A stretch of DNA of 64,000 nucleotides from Anadara kagoshimensis (GCA_021292105.1 CM037864.1:7306635-7370634); one strand, 5' to 3'. Shown: positions 22,998-33,499, counted from the stretch's first letter. The notes: a model not told the origin generated them from the sequence alone. Numbers and translations: made by a program.

Positions 22998-23001
22998 ATC
23001 T
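22155..23001. repeat. cluster of (TTTA)n, (TC)n and (AATA)n tracts
   Basis: Low-complexity tracts: TTTA repeats at about 22165-22190 and 22279-22314, a CT tract at about 22334-22374, and AATA repeats at about 22840-22864 and 22945-22999. The DNA between them is AT-rich and has no gene signature. Confidence 0.85.
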
Positions 23002-23335
23002 AAATTTTCATTTGATAAAACTGGCAGATCTTTGTACTAACGTCATTAATATTCATATCTCCATCGCACTCTCAATAAAATGGGGCAGTTTGGGTACCAT
23101 ATTCGCGCAAAAGGACAAAGGTTTTCTTTTTAAAAACGATTTTGGAGAGAGTCATAACCTGGCGCAAATAGGACGCTAAAATGGTGCAAATGGATTTCAC
23201 TACTACCAGTTCACATTTGTTTTCATTGCAGAAACAAGACAAATTTCAAAAACATAATATCCTTTAATGACATGACCAGAAACTACATGTACATAAATAT
23301 TTCCTCATAAATGAAATAAAAAATTAACGAATTTA

Positions 23336-23683
23336 GAGTGAGTTGAGTAATGGTGTTTAACGTCCCAGTCAAGAATATTTCACTTATAAGGAGACAGTCA
23401 AGAATATTTCACTTATAAGGAGACATCGCCGGCTATAGGCGAATGTATATAAATTTTGCCTGTGCGTTGCGCTGATGGCATTATGAAGCAGGGCTCTTTA
23501 TCGTGCCGAGCTGCCGTGGCACGGAACCTCAGTTATTTTTAGTTTTCCATTCGTAATGTGGAGTCTTTGGCGAAAAAACAACCACTACCCACTTTCAAGT
23601 CTTGTTTCAGATCCTGTCAGGGATCGTACCCGCGACCTCCAATTGACGGAGCGAGCAGTCTACAAACTAAGCAACCGCAACGA
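23336..23683 (-). repeat. tRNA-derived SINE, family A
   Basis: A minus-strand copy of the family described at 2406-2748. The tRNA-like head (right end) is eroded (ggttgcttagtttgtagact). The unit cagtcaagaatatttcactt is duplicated in tandem near 23388-23425, a post-insertion slip. Confidence 0.75.
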
Positions 23684-24289
23684 ACTTAGGAGTAATAAAG
23701 TTATTCGATTGATGTTGTGATTAAAAAAAAGAAAACAAAAACTTTTATTTTGATCGGCATTTATTTAAAGTAAATTTTAACTATTAGTACAAGTTACTGC
23801 CGAAGCTGTTACACTTTTCACCCAGTGGACGGTTTACTGACTACACAGGAGTGCGAGAGAATCCTTACCTAATTTACCGAACGGAAAATTTATAATGTTG
23901 TTACCTGCCGAAAAATGGTTGTTTTCTCTGTGTACTTCTGTTTCCTCCACAATCCTAGAATCTTGATCTCACCAGCTTAGTTCGTATTATGTTCGGGCAA
24001 ATCCTAGTGTGAGAAAATTAGCTTGCCGAATGTTGGTTCTTTTTTCAGTGTACTTCGCTTTTGTCCACCATTGTTAAACTTGAAGTCTAGACACAAAGAC
24101 TAACATGTGTACCAGCTAATTGAAAATTTGCACGAAATCATAATGTTTCAAGTATTTGTTTTAAATACGTTTTGTCGGGGTCTTATATGCTTACTCTAAG
24201 TTTTAATAAAAATCAAGCAGTCTGCAATCTAGCAGAAATTTAAATAAGAAATAAATGTTCGTTTTTAAAAACATTTCATTTTAGCTTGA

Positions 24290-24475
24290 TTATACACCGT
24301 GAATGCATCACCTTTTGTTCTACTAGGAGATACTGCATCACTCTTTGTTCCAAATATGGGTCACCTCATCACCCTTTGTTTTACTAGGAGATACCGCATC
24401 AACCTTTGTTCTACTAGGACCTATCGCATCACCCTTTGTTCTACTAGGGGGTATGGCATCATCTTTTGTTTATAT
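24290..24475. repeat. 36-bp tandem repeat
   Basis: Five to six units of the form gcatcaccctttgttctact-aggagatac, about 36 bp apart. The plus-strand translation repeats F-V-L-L-G-x-x-A-S, which is a by-product of the repeat; nothing suggests it is a gene. It lies just outside the left end of the Polinton-like element. Confidence 0.8.
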
Positions 24476-24639
24476 TAGCCATTCTTTCTATCTAATGATG
24501 TGCGGCCAATTAGAATTCTTTAATTCTTGTTCATTTAAATAATGTTCCATATGTGGACATAATGCATCAGTCTATTGTTAGAGAATTTGTAATTCATAAT
24601 ACGCGGTCTGGTATAGAAATTAACCAATCAGCGCTGAAC

Positions 24640-25136
24640 GCCTTGGAGCAGTTGGCTTTCATATAATATTGTGTAAGTGTTATCTAGTCACTTTAAAGCG
24701 CAATTTTGGCTTATGTTCGGACGTTTATATTTTAAAACTTATATGGACGATTTAGACGAAGGCTTTTTTTATATTGAAAAAGAAATTGATCATCTATGTG
24801 AGCTGTTCAAACGATTGTATAAAACAGAGGTATGGATTCAGGTAAGTCTGTTTATTTTACATATAAACATTAAATAGAAATATACTGGTAAGAATTTAAC
24901 TTGTGTGAGAATACACTTAGGTGTAATAAACGCAAAACGCGAATTATTTTGTAAATCTTGTAAATGAATTTATATTTCGCGCCATACGATTATCCCCCTT
25001 AAATTCCATATTATTTTAAAACATGTCAGTGTGCAAGTCTAAAAATATGTGATACCTGTCAAAAGAACGAACGACAGTAAATAAAGTTCATTCACGCGTT
25101 AAGTGGGGTATAACCTTATTATCCTTCTTTTTTAAA
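24640..25136. mobile_element. Polinton-like element, left terminal inverted repeat
   Basis: About 497 bp that recur in inverse orientation at 30824-31342. Landmarks in order: gagcagttggctttcatata, tcactttaaagcgcaatttt, ggacgatttagacgaaggct, cgcgccatacgattatcccc, aaagttcattcacgcgttaa, ataaccttattatccttctt. Hundreds-of-bp inverted ends are typical of Polintons/Mavericks. The exact outermost base and target duplication could not be fixed, because the two arms diverge outside gagcagtt/gaagcagtt. Confidence 0.8.
24743..24841 (+). CDS. short acidic ORF inside the terminal repeat, ending at a splice-donor consensus
   Basis: Within the left arm, a 33-codon frame starting M-D-D-L-D-E-G-F-F-Y-I-E-K-E-I-D reads into a perfect donor consensus, cag/gtaagt, at 24839-24845. 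The right arm carries the same segment with the donor preserved (rc cag/gtaagt near 31133-31139), but it has a 4-bp length difference before it that shifts the frame. A later open stretch near 25277-25355 (E-E-D-V-G-F-V-D-D-L-E-L-L) could be a downstream exon, but I could not join it in phase. No homologue recognised. Confidence 0.3.
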
Positions 25137-25855
25137 GGTGAGGTAGTGCGTTAATATATGTAGTAAGCAGATGTACGTACTAAATTTAGAAAAAGTCAAA
25201 CAGCACACAAAAGATTGTGAAGATTTATTAACACTGTTATGCTGTAATTAGTTACAGAGGACAACCTCATAATTACCCCGTAGATCAGGAGGAAGACGTG
25301 GGTTTTGTTGATGATTTAGAACTTTTATGTGAGGAAATCGGGAGAAAATTATAGTGTCATTTAGAATGGAATCAGATGCACAACTATCATTTGTTGCATA
25401 TATATCATAGAATTGTTTTTAAAAATGACAAAGTGAAAACTCAATTAAAATTATGAGTTGTAAAGTTGTATCAATTGGAAACAAGGTTATGTATATTAAG
25501 TGCAAGTATTTATAAGATTTTGTTATTTTTACTTCTAACATGCATTCAGTGAATAGAATCACATCACAGCTTAACAAGTACTAGGTTCGAATCCTATTTT
25601 TCACAATCATGTCTATTTCTAACACAAAAATACCTTGTCAATAGAGAGAACAAATAATTTGTACATAAGAGTTCGAATCCGACCACAATTTCTAGAGTAG
25701 ATAAATAAATAACAAACGCAAAAAGTAAACTAAAACTAATTTTTTTATTAATTTTTTATTTTGAATTTTTTGTTTCACTAAGTATTAATACATTACAAAT
25801 TAATAATATATACACACTGCTATATACAAATAATATGCATGGATATACATACAAA

Positions 25856-26997
25856 TTACAAATCTTTTACATCACTGGCTTTGACCCAAGAATTGAATTT
25901 CTTGGGCCAATATAACCATTTAACTAAATATTGTTTATTTTGACCTCTCACCTTTGTTTTTAAGATTTTCTGAGTTTTCCCCATATCGTCATCTCTTACA
26001 TCTGATTTAGCTAATTTGCTTTGATAAAAACTTCCCGAAATTGCAGAACCATCGTAATCTTTGAGTTTGTAAATGGGTAAACCGTCTCTTAGAAATCGAG
26101 AAGCAATAGTGAAAATTTCGCCTGTCCACTTTTCGTCATATTCGCGACTAAAAATATTTTTTAAGTGTGAAATTCGTACTTTATCGCCCACTTTAAATCT
26201 ATACGGTTTACGTATTCTTAATCTTTTTGGAGAGGAGCTTTTCTTTTTATCTTGTCTCTGTCGAGGAATGTACATACGTTTCCATATACGGGGTTGTTGT
26301 TTTTTAGTTACGCTAGCAGGAGCCATTCCAATAGTGCGGTGAAACTTTTGATTATAACTATCGGCAAACGATTGAAGTTCTTTGACATATTCATAACCTT
26401 GTTTAAAAGTGAAATATTTATAAATTTTGCTTTTCAAAGTTTTTATCGCGCCCTCGGACACTGCAGCCTTGGTTTCATTATACGCTAGCAGATGCTTGAT
26501 GTTTTTAGTTTTAAATAGTCTTTGTACGACTTTGGCTTTGAATTCTGAAAATCTGTTCGTAATTTATACGGTATTCTCCCTTGTTTAAAAATATCTTCAA
26601 AGGCTTCCGTAACACTCTGTCCTTTCTTATCTTTCAAGGGACGTAACCAAACATATTTAGAAAAGACATCGATCATTAATAAGACGTAGTGTACACCATC
26701 ATTTTACTTTGCAAATTTCACCATATCCATTAAATCTGCTGACCATTGATCATCAATACCGGAGACCGATATTTTGTTTCTTTTAAATTTTCTTCTTACT
26801 GAGCGTTGCAAACTGTAAGGTTCTTGTCTTTGTAACCATTTTCTTATTTTATATTTACCGATAACGTATTTACCATCTCTTTTTACAAATCTATACAATT
26901 TGTCTGGTCCAGAAAATGCAGCTGGATTTGAAGGGTCAAAATAAATATTTTTTAAATAATCTTCCCAACTAGGCATCTTTACAACTTTAAGGTCCAC
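25856..26997 (-). pseudogene. Polinton integrase (DDE type with C-terminal chromodomain), broken
   Basis: A retroviral-like integrase of the Polinton/Maverick type on the minus strand, in three pieces. Piece 1 (26997-26704) has P-A-A-F-S-G-P-D-K-L-Y, then R-R-K-F-K-R-N-K and D-D-Q-W-S-A-D-L-M-D, which holds the first catalytic Asp. An in-frame TAA near 26703 interrupts it. Piece 2 (26676-26485) has I-D-V-F-S-K-Y-V-W and R-T-D, the second Asp region, followed by a deletion and frame change. Piece 3 (26461-25856) has S-E-G-A-I-K-T-L-K (catalytic Glu), an SH3-like G-D-K-V-R-I region and a chromodomain (Y-L-V-K-W-L-Y-W-P, then N-S-W). The order is complete, so the gene was once whole. It would have joined the element's ends to target DNA. 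Confidence 0.85.
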
Positions 26998-27450
26998 TTT
27001 ATACTGTTTAATTTAACACAAAATGTTTCTATTTTATACACGTTAATCTTCTTCAGTCTCGCTTTCAACATCACTGGCATTACCTGCTTCATCATCACTC
27101 ATATCATCTGTTTCATCATCATCATCATCATCATCATCATCTTCAACATCACCATCTTGAATTCTAGTCAAAGTTTTAATCATATTATAGATTAATCTTT
27201 TTCGCAATTTAACCGCCTGCTGGATGGCTTCAAACTTTTTCGTGTCAAAATCAGTCTCAAAACGTTGGGCTGTTTTCATGATTTCAAGGTACACAGGATC
27301 ATGGTTTAATTTATCCACGTTGATTAACAAATAGTCTCGAATTGCTTTTCGACGAGGCTCGTCGAAAAGCAATTCGAGACTAAACAGTATAATGTGGACT
27401 TTAAAGGTGTAAAGATGCCTAGTTGGGAAGATTATTTAAAGAATATTTAA
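26935..27450. repeat. fold-back inverted duplication with a near-perfect hairpin
   Basis: A palindrome centred at about 27357 has arms agtctcgaattgcttttcga and (other side) tcgaaaagcaattcgagact. It extends a few bases further inward and has almost no loop. Immediately right of it, 27380-27450 is an inverted copy of 26935-27008, the start of the integrase (cctagttgggaagattattt on + versus its complement). The intervening 27009-27330 is not duplicated. This looks like a fold-back rearrangement with an internal deletion in one arm. Confidence 0.75.
27043..27381 (-). CDS. Polinton-borne ORF with acidic C-terminus
   Basis: A minus-strand open frame of about 110 codons. The first two thirds is basic and helical (D-E-P-R-R-K-A-I-R-D-Y, then K-L-R-K-R-L-I-Y-N-M). 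The last third is a run of aspartates and glutamates with about nine consecutive D codons, written gat/gac from an (ATC)n-like tract at about 27112-27142. It begins inside the fold-back hairpin with no ATG in view, so its N-terminus is probably missing. It may be the separated C-terminus of the zinc-finger protein at 27586-28062. Function not recognised. Confidence 0.5.
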   Translation of the reverse strand, partial: SLELLFDEPRRKAIRDYLLINVDKLNHDPVYLEIMKTAQRFETDFDTKKFEAIQQAVKLRKRLIYNMIKTLTRIQDGDVEDDDDDDDDDETDDMSDDEAGNASDVESETEED

Positions 27451-27585
27451 TTTGAGAGTAATCGTCATGTGTATATGATTTCATGGCAGCTTGTATTTTT
27501 GCATTGTCTCTGAATACTTGACCATCAATAAGTTTAGCCCACACTTGACTACTGCATACTTTTGCTATTTTGCTTAGGCGTCTTC

Positions 27586-28062
27586 CTATTTGCCCGCCTT
27601 ACGTTTATTGAATCTAGAATCAGTGCACCAATTTTTCACATGCCGCTGAACATCACTGAAATTATCAAACACGAGTCCACAATCGTCGCAAGATGGCATA
27701 CTTTCGTATTCTTGATAGGTTGGTATTACTGCAGTCTGTGTTGCAACAGTTGGTTTTTCAGACATCCTTTCAGTCCAAGTGTTTTCTTGTATTTGATAGT
27801 TTGGAGAAACGACCGGTGTTTTAAATGCGTTATTCACTGCTGAATTTAGAAGAACATCTGTTGTTTTACTGGTATTCTCCGGCGGATTTAGAAAAGCAGC
27901 TGTTCTTTTTTCTTCTAATTTCAAATCATTTACTGTTCTAGTTGAATTTGCAACTGTTTTAAAAATGTTTTCTCTCAATCTATTATTTTCCGATGTAGTC
28001 GGTTTTAAATCTACCAATAAAAAGCCTCTCTCTTCCATAGTAGCTTTATCAAATTTATCCAT
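27586..28062 (-). CDS. ATPase C-terminus continuing into a C2HC zinc-finger region
   Basis: A minus-strand frame of about 158 codons. Its start (M-D-K-F-D-K-A-T-M-E-E-R-G-F) overlaps the end of the ATPase frame at 28011-28548 in another phase and reads as the natural continuation of that protein. The middle is low-complexity and polar. Near the C-terminus is C-D-D-C-G-L-V-F-D-N-F-(6)-H-V-K-N-W-C, a C2HC zinc finger. After its stop another frame stays open leftward (R-R-L-S-K-I-A-K-V-C, then A-M-K-S-Y-T-H-D-D). A second frame change has therefore probably cut off further C-terminal sequence. Confidence 0.55.
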   Translation of the reverse strand: MDKFDKATMEERGFLLVDLKPTTSENNRLRENIFKTVANSTRTVNDLKLEEKRTAAFLNPPENTSKTTDVLLNSAVNNAFKTPVVSPNYQIQENTWTERMSEKPTVATQTAVIPTYQEYESMPSCDDCGLVFDNFSDVQRHVKNWCTDSRFNKRKAGK

Positions 28063-28556
28063 AAAAATTTGACTTTTCCGGGATACATTTGTCTGGCTAA
28101 CGTCATGATCTGTTGTTTATCAACCGGGCTTTTAAACGGTACTAAATAGTGACAGTTTCTTCTTGGGTCTTTACTGAAGTATAAATTCTGAGTTATGGCT
28201 AAAACAGATAAATTGCTGTGGTGGCTCCCTTCCGTAAACAACTCGTTAAATCTAGAGTCTCTGGCTAAACTGGACATTAAGTCATCTATCACAATTAAAT
28301 TTCTGAGTTTAGGATTAATAAAACTATCATTTTCAAGATCTATAGGAATGCCTTGTATAAATTCGACGGGTGGTTGTACGGTCCTCTCTATGACATCATA
28401 TAATGGCTGCCATCTCTTGTAAAGCCACATAATTCGATCAGGGTGTGGTTCAATCAGCTTTCTCTGCAATATTTCTTTCACGAGATAAGTCTTCCCACAT
28501 GAAGTCGGTCCTGTAAATAATGCTGTGAAAGGATGTTTAAACTCAAACTGTTCTTC
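28011..28556 (-). pseudogene. Polinton packaging ATPase (FtsK/HerA, A32-like), frameshifted
   Basis: A minus-strand ATPase of the type Polintons and many large DNA viruses use to package genomes. Reading from 28548: F-E-F-K-H-P-F-T, then the Walker A loop G-P-T-S-C-G-K-T, L-V-K-E-I-L, and further on N-L-I-V-I-D-D-L-M-S-S (Walker B) and S-V-L-A-I-T-Q-N-L-Y (sensor-like). The frame breaks by one base at about 28065-28075 and continues as the 27586-28062 frame. Upstream of 28556 the sequence turns into a tandem repeat with an in-frame stop, so the natural start is lost or was a few codons before the Walker A loop. Confidence 0.8.
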
Positions 28557-28726
28557 TCAATTACACATTGAATTACATGCACTTTTTACAAAAAGAGCGG
28601 CTGTTCGTCTCAATTACACATTAAATTACATACAATTTTTTACAATAAGAGCGACTGTTCTTTTTAATTCTACATTGAATTACATACAATTTTTACAAAA
28701 ACAACAGCTGTTCTTCATTACACACT
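28541..28726. repeat. roughly 62-bp tandem repeat at the ATPase 5' end
   Basis: Three units of the form ctgttcttctcaattacaca-ttgaattacatacaattttt-acaaaaagagcg. The array starts inside the ATPase upstream region and separates it from the PC4-like ORFs. Confidence 0.8.
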
Positions 28727-28734
28727 GTCTTTCA

Positions 28735-28944
28735 ATCTGAGACATCATTCAATACATATTTATCCAGATAGTCAACACTCTGTCTTACAGAAGTCCATTG
28801 GTTAAATGTTAGGGCAATACCCGTTTTTGATGGAACCAGAGTTTGTTTTTCATGCGGGATAAACCACTTTCTTATGTCCACCACTTGAAATGGGTTCTTG
28901 ATATTCACGAATATATTCCTACCCAATTCGATCATGACTTCCAT
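28735..28944 (-). CDS. PC4/p15-like DNA-binding domain ORF 2
   Basis: A minus-strand frame of about 70 codons, almost all one small domain: I-F-V-N-I-K-N-P-F-Q-V-V-D-I-R-K-W-F, then P-S-K-T-G-I-A-L-T-F-N-Q-W. The pattern 'V-D-I-R-x-W/Y-F ... P-(T/S)-K-x-G-I-x-L-(T)-x-x-Q-W' is the signature of the PC4 (p15) coactivator family, which binds single-stranded DNA. It overlaps the end of the upstream ORF by 13 bases in another frame. It is either a separate overlapping gene or the second half of a two-domain protein split by a frameshift. Confidence 0.6.
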
Positions 28945-29225
28945 TTCATAACCGTTAAAACATATTCTTTGTCAAAATTGTCAATGCAATATTGAATTTC
29001 ATTCCAGTGTACCTGGTGTAGTAAATTCCATTGTTCTACAATTAAAGCAATTCCCTTTTTGGTAGAATAATAACCGTGTTCTCCTTTACCATATTGACGA
29101 ATGTGTATCAAAATATGGTCGTTATATCTTTGTGCAATCACGAAACGATCATTTCCGATATTTAGAAGACACAAATCTTTTCTGACTGTCATGGTCTTAG
29201 CTTCATTTCCTACAACACAAATCAA
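28932..29225 (-). CDS. PC4/p15-like DNA-binding domain ORF 1
   Basis: A minus-strand frame of about 97 codons directly upstream of ORF 2. It carries F-V-I-A-Q-R-Y-N-D-H-I-L-I-H-I-R-Q-Y and S-T-K-K-G-I-A-L-I-V-E-Q-W-N-L-L, a second copy of the same PC4-like fold signature. Two tandem copies suggest a pseudo-dimer, since PC4 acts as a dimer. PC4-like proteins bind single-stranded DNA and modulate transcription or replication; a role in the replication of this element is inference. Confidence 0.6.
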   Translation of the reverse strand: MICVVGNEAKTMTVRKDLCLLNIGNDRFVIAQRYNDHILIHIRQYGKGEHGYYSTKKGIALIVEQWNLLHQVHWNEIQYCIDNFDKEYVLTVMKWKS

Positions 29226-30823
29226 AATTATTCATTTAATATTAACCATAAATACACTCTTATCAACCGGATATTTCATTAATAAAATATCTATAACCTG
29301 AGCTTTATAACCTGTTTGTACGCTTTAAAATTTAATATATTTTTCTGATAATTTAGTTTCCAAAGTGTATATGTGTGTGCGTGGTGTCTTCACATTTATC
29401 CAACATTTGATATTTTGATATGGGGAAAGGTAAATTTTATGTTCGATAAATGACATCAAAGGAAAATGGAAACAATAGGTTGGCTTGGGTACTGTGAACA
29501 TGGAAATTCATACCTTTACCTTTTTAAAGATTAAATATACCTGGCTCTAGTTTCACAATTATTCTTTTATTAAGATTTTCCTTAATTTAAATCTGGCAAA
29601 ATTGATACATTAATGATTTTGATTAATTTTTAAAATTCCCTGAAGTTTAATTTGTGATTTTAAAGATCACATAAAGCTTTGTCAAAAATGTTTATTCTAA
29701 GTTCCAACGATTGCCAAAATTCGCTAAAAATAAGTTTAGGAAAATCTTAGTGATGGAATGATTGTCAAACCGGGTCCCTGGTAAAATGAAAACTCACGTT
29801 TTATTTTGAATTGATAATTTATTTATTGATTTATTTTCTATTGTTTTTAAGAATTTTTTTTAAATAATCCAACTTACTTATTTTGGAAAATATATAAAAT
29901 ATAATAGGAAAAAAATCAAAATAACTTTTATTTGAGAAAATTATCCAATTATGCTCCATTTCAGAACAAAAAAATCCAATTGGAAAATATATAAAATATT
30001 CTCCATTTTGGAAAAAAAACATTGTAAGAATGGAACCGTATTGGGAAAAAACCCAAATATGCTCCACTTTGGAAAAAAATATTCCAAAGAAAATAACCTT
30101 TATTAAGTATATATTTTATTTTTCCATTCTGTTAAAGCATCAAACAGGTGTCACATTTTTAACAGTAACATCATTTTTAAAACCACTATTACTTTGTAAT
30201 ATTTTTTTAATATATGCATACAATTCAAATGATTAAGCAATATAATCAATTTCTCAATCAATCCAACCTCTAATCACTCCATGATGGAAAATATATGAAA
30301 GAATAAATTAATGAATACATTTGAGAGAAATTGATATTTATTTGTCAAAATATTACGTTATCAAAATTTAGTTAGGTAGGGAAAAAATTAATTACTAAAA
30401 AGTGACATATTTATTTCTTATTTACAATTATTTTTAATTTTCAATTAAGAATAAATATTATTATTCTTTAAATATAACTTTATTGAAATTTATTAAGGCA
30501 GGAAATAAAACTTGAATTTCTAGAATTAATATATTTATTCAATGTTAGTTAAAATTTTGGCTATTTTAAACTTTCAGTAAAAATATGACATGTTATTACA
30601 TACTTTTGAATTAAAGGAACTTTTATTCTGGTAGAGGAAACTAACTGATCACACTACAGGTAAATAATATCTTTAATCAATGGTGCATAAACCCAATGTT
30701 GGATGTGTGAATAGTGATTTTTCAAATGTTGGATAAACGTGAATGAACCGTGTGCGTTTTTGCACTTTAACCCCGCTGACATATTATTTTGACCGACACT
30801 TTAAATACATGTTTAAGTGTCGT
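29226..30823. other. AT-rich interior of the Polinton-like element, no gene found
   Basis: Very AT-rich, with quasi-repeats of ctccattttggaaaa / atataaaatattcc around 29880-30085. No conserved protein motif is visible. In a full Polinton the polymerase, protease and capsid genes would be needed somewhere between the inverted repeats. They are absent here. Confidence 0.45.
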
Positions 30824-31342
30824 CTTTAAAAAGAAGGATAATAAGGTTATGCTCCACTTAACGCGTGAATGAACTTTAATTACTGTTGTTCTTTCTTTTG
30901 ACAGGTATCACATATTTTAATGTAAATACAAGTAGACTTGCACACTGACATGTTTTAAAATAATATGGAATTTTAAGGGGGATAATCGTATGGCGCGAAA
31001 TATAAATTCATTTACAAGATTTACAAAATAAATCTAGGTTTTGCGTTTATTACACCAAAGTGTATTCTCACACAAGTTAAATTCTTACCAGTATATTTCT
31101 ATTTAATGTATATATGTAAAATAAACAGACTTACCTGAATCCATACCTCTGTTTTATAAATGCAATTGTTTGAACAGCTCACACAGATGATCAATTTCTT
31201 TTTCAATATCAAAAAAGCCTTCGTCTAAATCGTCCATATAAGTTTTAAAATATAAACGTCCGAACATAAGCCAAAATTGCGCTTTAAAGTGACTAGATAA
31301 CACTTACACAATATTATATGAAAGCGAACTGCTTCAATGCGT
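30824..31342. mobile_element. Polinton-like element, right terminal inverted repeat
   Basis: The inverse of 24640-25136, starting tttaaaaagaaggataataa and ending ttatatgaaagcgaactgct. Differences from the left arm are scattered substitutions and a few indels (for instance gttgtt versus gaacgaacg near 30890 and the 4-bp change near 31160). Divergence looks to be a few percent to ten percent by eye. Confidence 0.8.
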
Positions 31343-31555
31343 ACTATGTTTTTTGTTATGTTTATTTTTCATAACTAGATGATTTGATATTCATCTAATT
31401 GAACCGACAAATGCAATGAGCTGAATAGTTAATTGCAATATTTTATTTTATTTTATTTTATTTTATTCATCGACCTGAACTGTGAAAAGAATGAAATATG
31501 AACCTGGTACTGTAAGGACAAGGCCATGTGTAACAGTTTGGAGAGAGAGAGAGAG

Positions 31556-31589
<34 letters not shown>

Positions 31590-33480
31590 ATCACTCTCAA
31601 GTCACAAATATTGTTCAATAAATATGATCAATATACAATAATATTACTTTTTATATTAACAATCAGGACATGATCGGGACATGGTCGAAATGCAATGTAA
31701 TATTCTAAAAGTTCATGAGAACTAAAAACAAAATCTGAACATAACGTTCCTATTGAACAGTAGGGGCTCATGCGTGACGGTTTACCTACTTGTTTCAATA
31801 ATTCTGTTTTGTTTATTTTGATATAATTAAATCAGTTCAATAGACAATTATTTAAATGTAATTGTTAATTTTAACTAAGTCATCTTCAATGTGTTTCCTT
31901 CAATTTTAGTGTATAAAGTCAAAATGGCTGGGAATATCATATTGTATTTCATTTAGGTTTAAATGTTTTATTGCATTGATTACTTTTGAAAATAGATATT
32001 ATTATTATTATTATTTTATTATTATTATTATTATTATTAGTTAACTGAATAAGAAATATAATAAATAAAAATGTGCATATTTTTTTCCTATTTAAATAAA
32101 TTTCTGAACTTTTGATATTTTAAAGTTTCATACTCTTTTAGTTAAATAAATAAGAAATATGATAAAATAGAAAATAAAAATGTGAACATTTCAATACTTC
32201 CTATTTTTTTAATTTGATTTAATTTTTTAATAATATTGTAAATAGAAAAGGGCACAATGTTAGTACTTTTTTCGAATTAATATTGGTTAAATGAATCACA
32301 CATCATATAAATCAAAACTTGCAGCTCAATTTTAACTTGATATGTCGAATAAAATCAGAAAATCAATTAATATTTTACTGTATATAGGCACTGATACATA
32401 CTCGACTTTGAAAATATAACACAATATAAATTATAAATAAAATCAGGTGGTTGTAGATACTAAGTTAACCAACATTCAAATAATTAAACAAACTCTTACC
32501 TTATCGTTAATTAAGTAACATTGCTAGTGGGGATTTATAGAACATCCGAGAACAAAAGAAAACCTGCATAGTCGTGCCACAACACTATAAATAAAGACAA
32601 CCTATTTTTAGATCTTTTGTAAATTCATTCATGCGAATGGAGGAATTATTAAACTTATCGGCTGAATAACTGAATAACGCGCGTTAGCGCGTTTATGATT
32701 AGCTTGCCTTGCATATCAATTGCGTTCATATCGACTATGAACAGTTCAATTGTTATATTTACGTTTAAAACTATTTTCTTTTCTTTTTCTTAGTTCAAAA
32801 TCATTTTAGAAAATTTTAATTCCGCGCTTTGTCAACAACGATTTTCGATTAACGGAGCAGCTGATGGAACAGCAGATCCAACTGATCAGCTGTGCAGTTT
32901 GGCGCCAGAAATTCTAGGACAAAATAGTGCGTGGAAAAAACAACATATTGCATACAAAATTTCTACTAAATTGTTCAATTTTTTATTAAATACAATTATT
33001 TCCGTAATAAATAATCACAATTATGCAAACAAACTTTATTTTTATGTCAATATAGTTCCGGTTTTGTGTATTTCATATTGTGTATTCATACGCCGATTGT
33101 TGTGAATGGAATTCCCGCAGTTCATAACCGATATGAACTCAATTGCTCTGAAATCTTGTGTAGAAGACAGAAAAAAGACAAAATGTAAATATAAATAAAA
33201 GAATTGTGTGGTCATTTAAAAAGGACGGTGTGTCTTTAAAACTTTTAATTTTAAATTGAACAATTCAATTACACACATTCCAATTCGTGTCCAAACTACA
33301 ATAAAAAAGCAAGGTAAATATTTTAAAACTTGTATATTAAGTGAATGTAAGGAATGTTAAAACATATTTGTAGAGCAAGCTAAACAGTTAATCGTGAAGC
33401 CGTTAGTAAGATTGCTGCAAAGAAAATGTTTTAGTTACATTATGTATCAATTGGAGTTGCCACAAAGTATAACCTGTCAG
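31343..33480. other. AT-rich intergenic stretch with simple repeats
   Basis: Contains (TTTTA)n at about 31440-31467, (GA)n at about 31538-31587 and (ATT)n at about 31998-32040. No exon signature recognised. The region 32660-33150 is slightly more complex, with cgcgcgttagcgcg at 32678 and an inverted pair around gttcatatcgactatgaac (32727), but it shows no protein. Confidence 0.45.
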
Positions 33481-33499
33481 CTTCTTTTTATTATTCAAT

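Noticed and set aside
24345-24542. Repeat protein with F-V-L-L-G units
   Set aside because: It is explained fully by the 36-bp tandem repeat. Frame and unit length coincide by chance (36 is a multiple of 3).
25550-25700. tRNA-like B boxes (ggttcgaatcc, gttcgaatccgac)
   Set aside because: No A box at the proper distance and no stems. They are only two isolated gttcgaatcc matches.
31482-31673. Plus-strand ORF rich in E-R-E-R
   Set aside because: It is a translation of the (GA)n microsatellite. The similar R-E-R run near 40245-40299 is the reverse of a CT tract.
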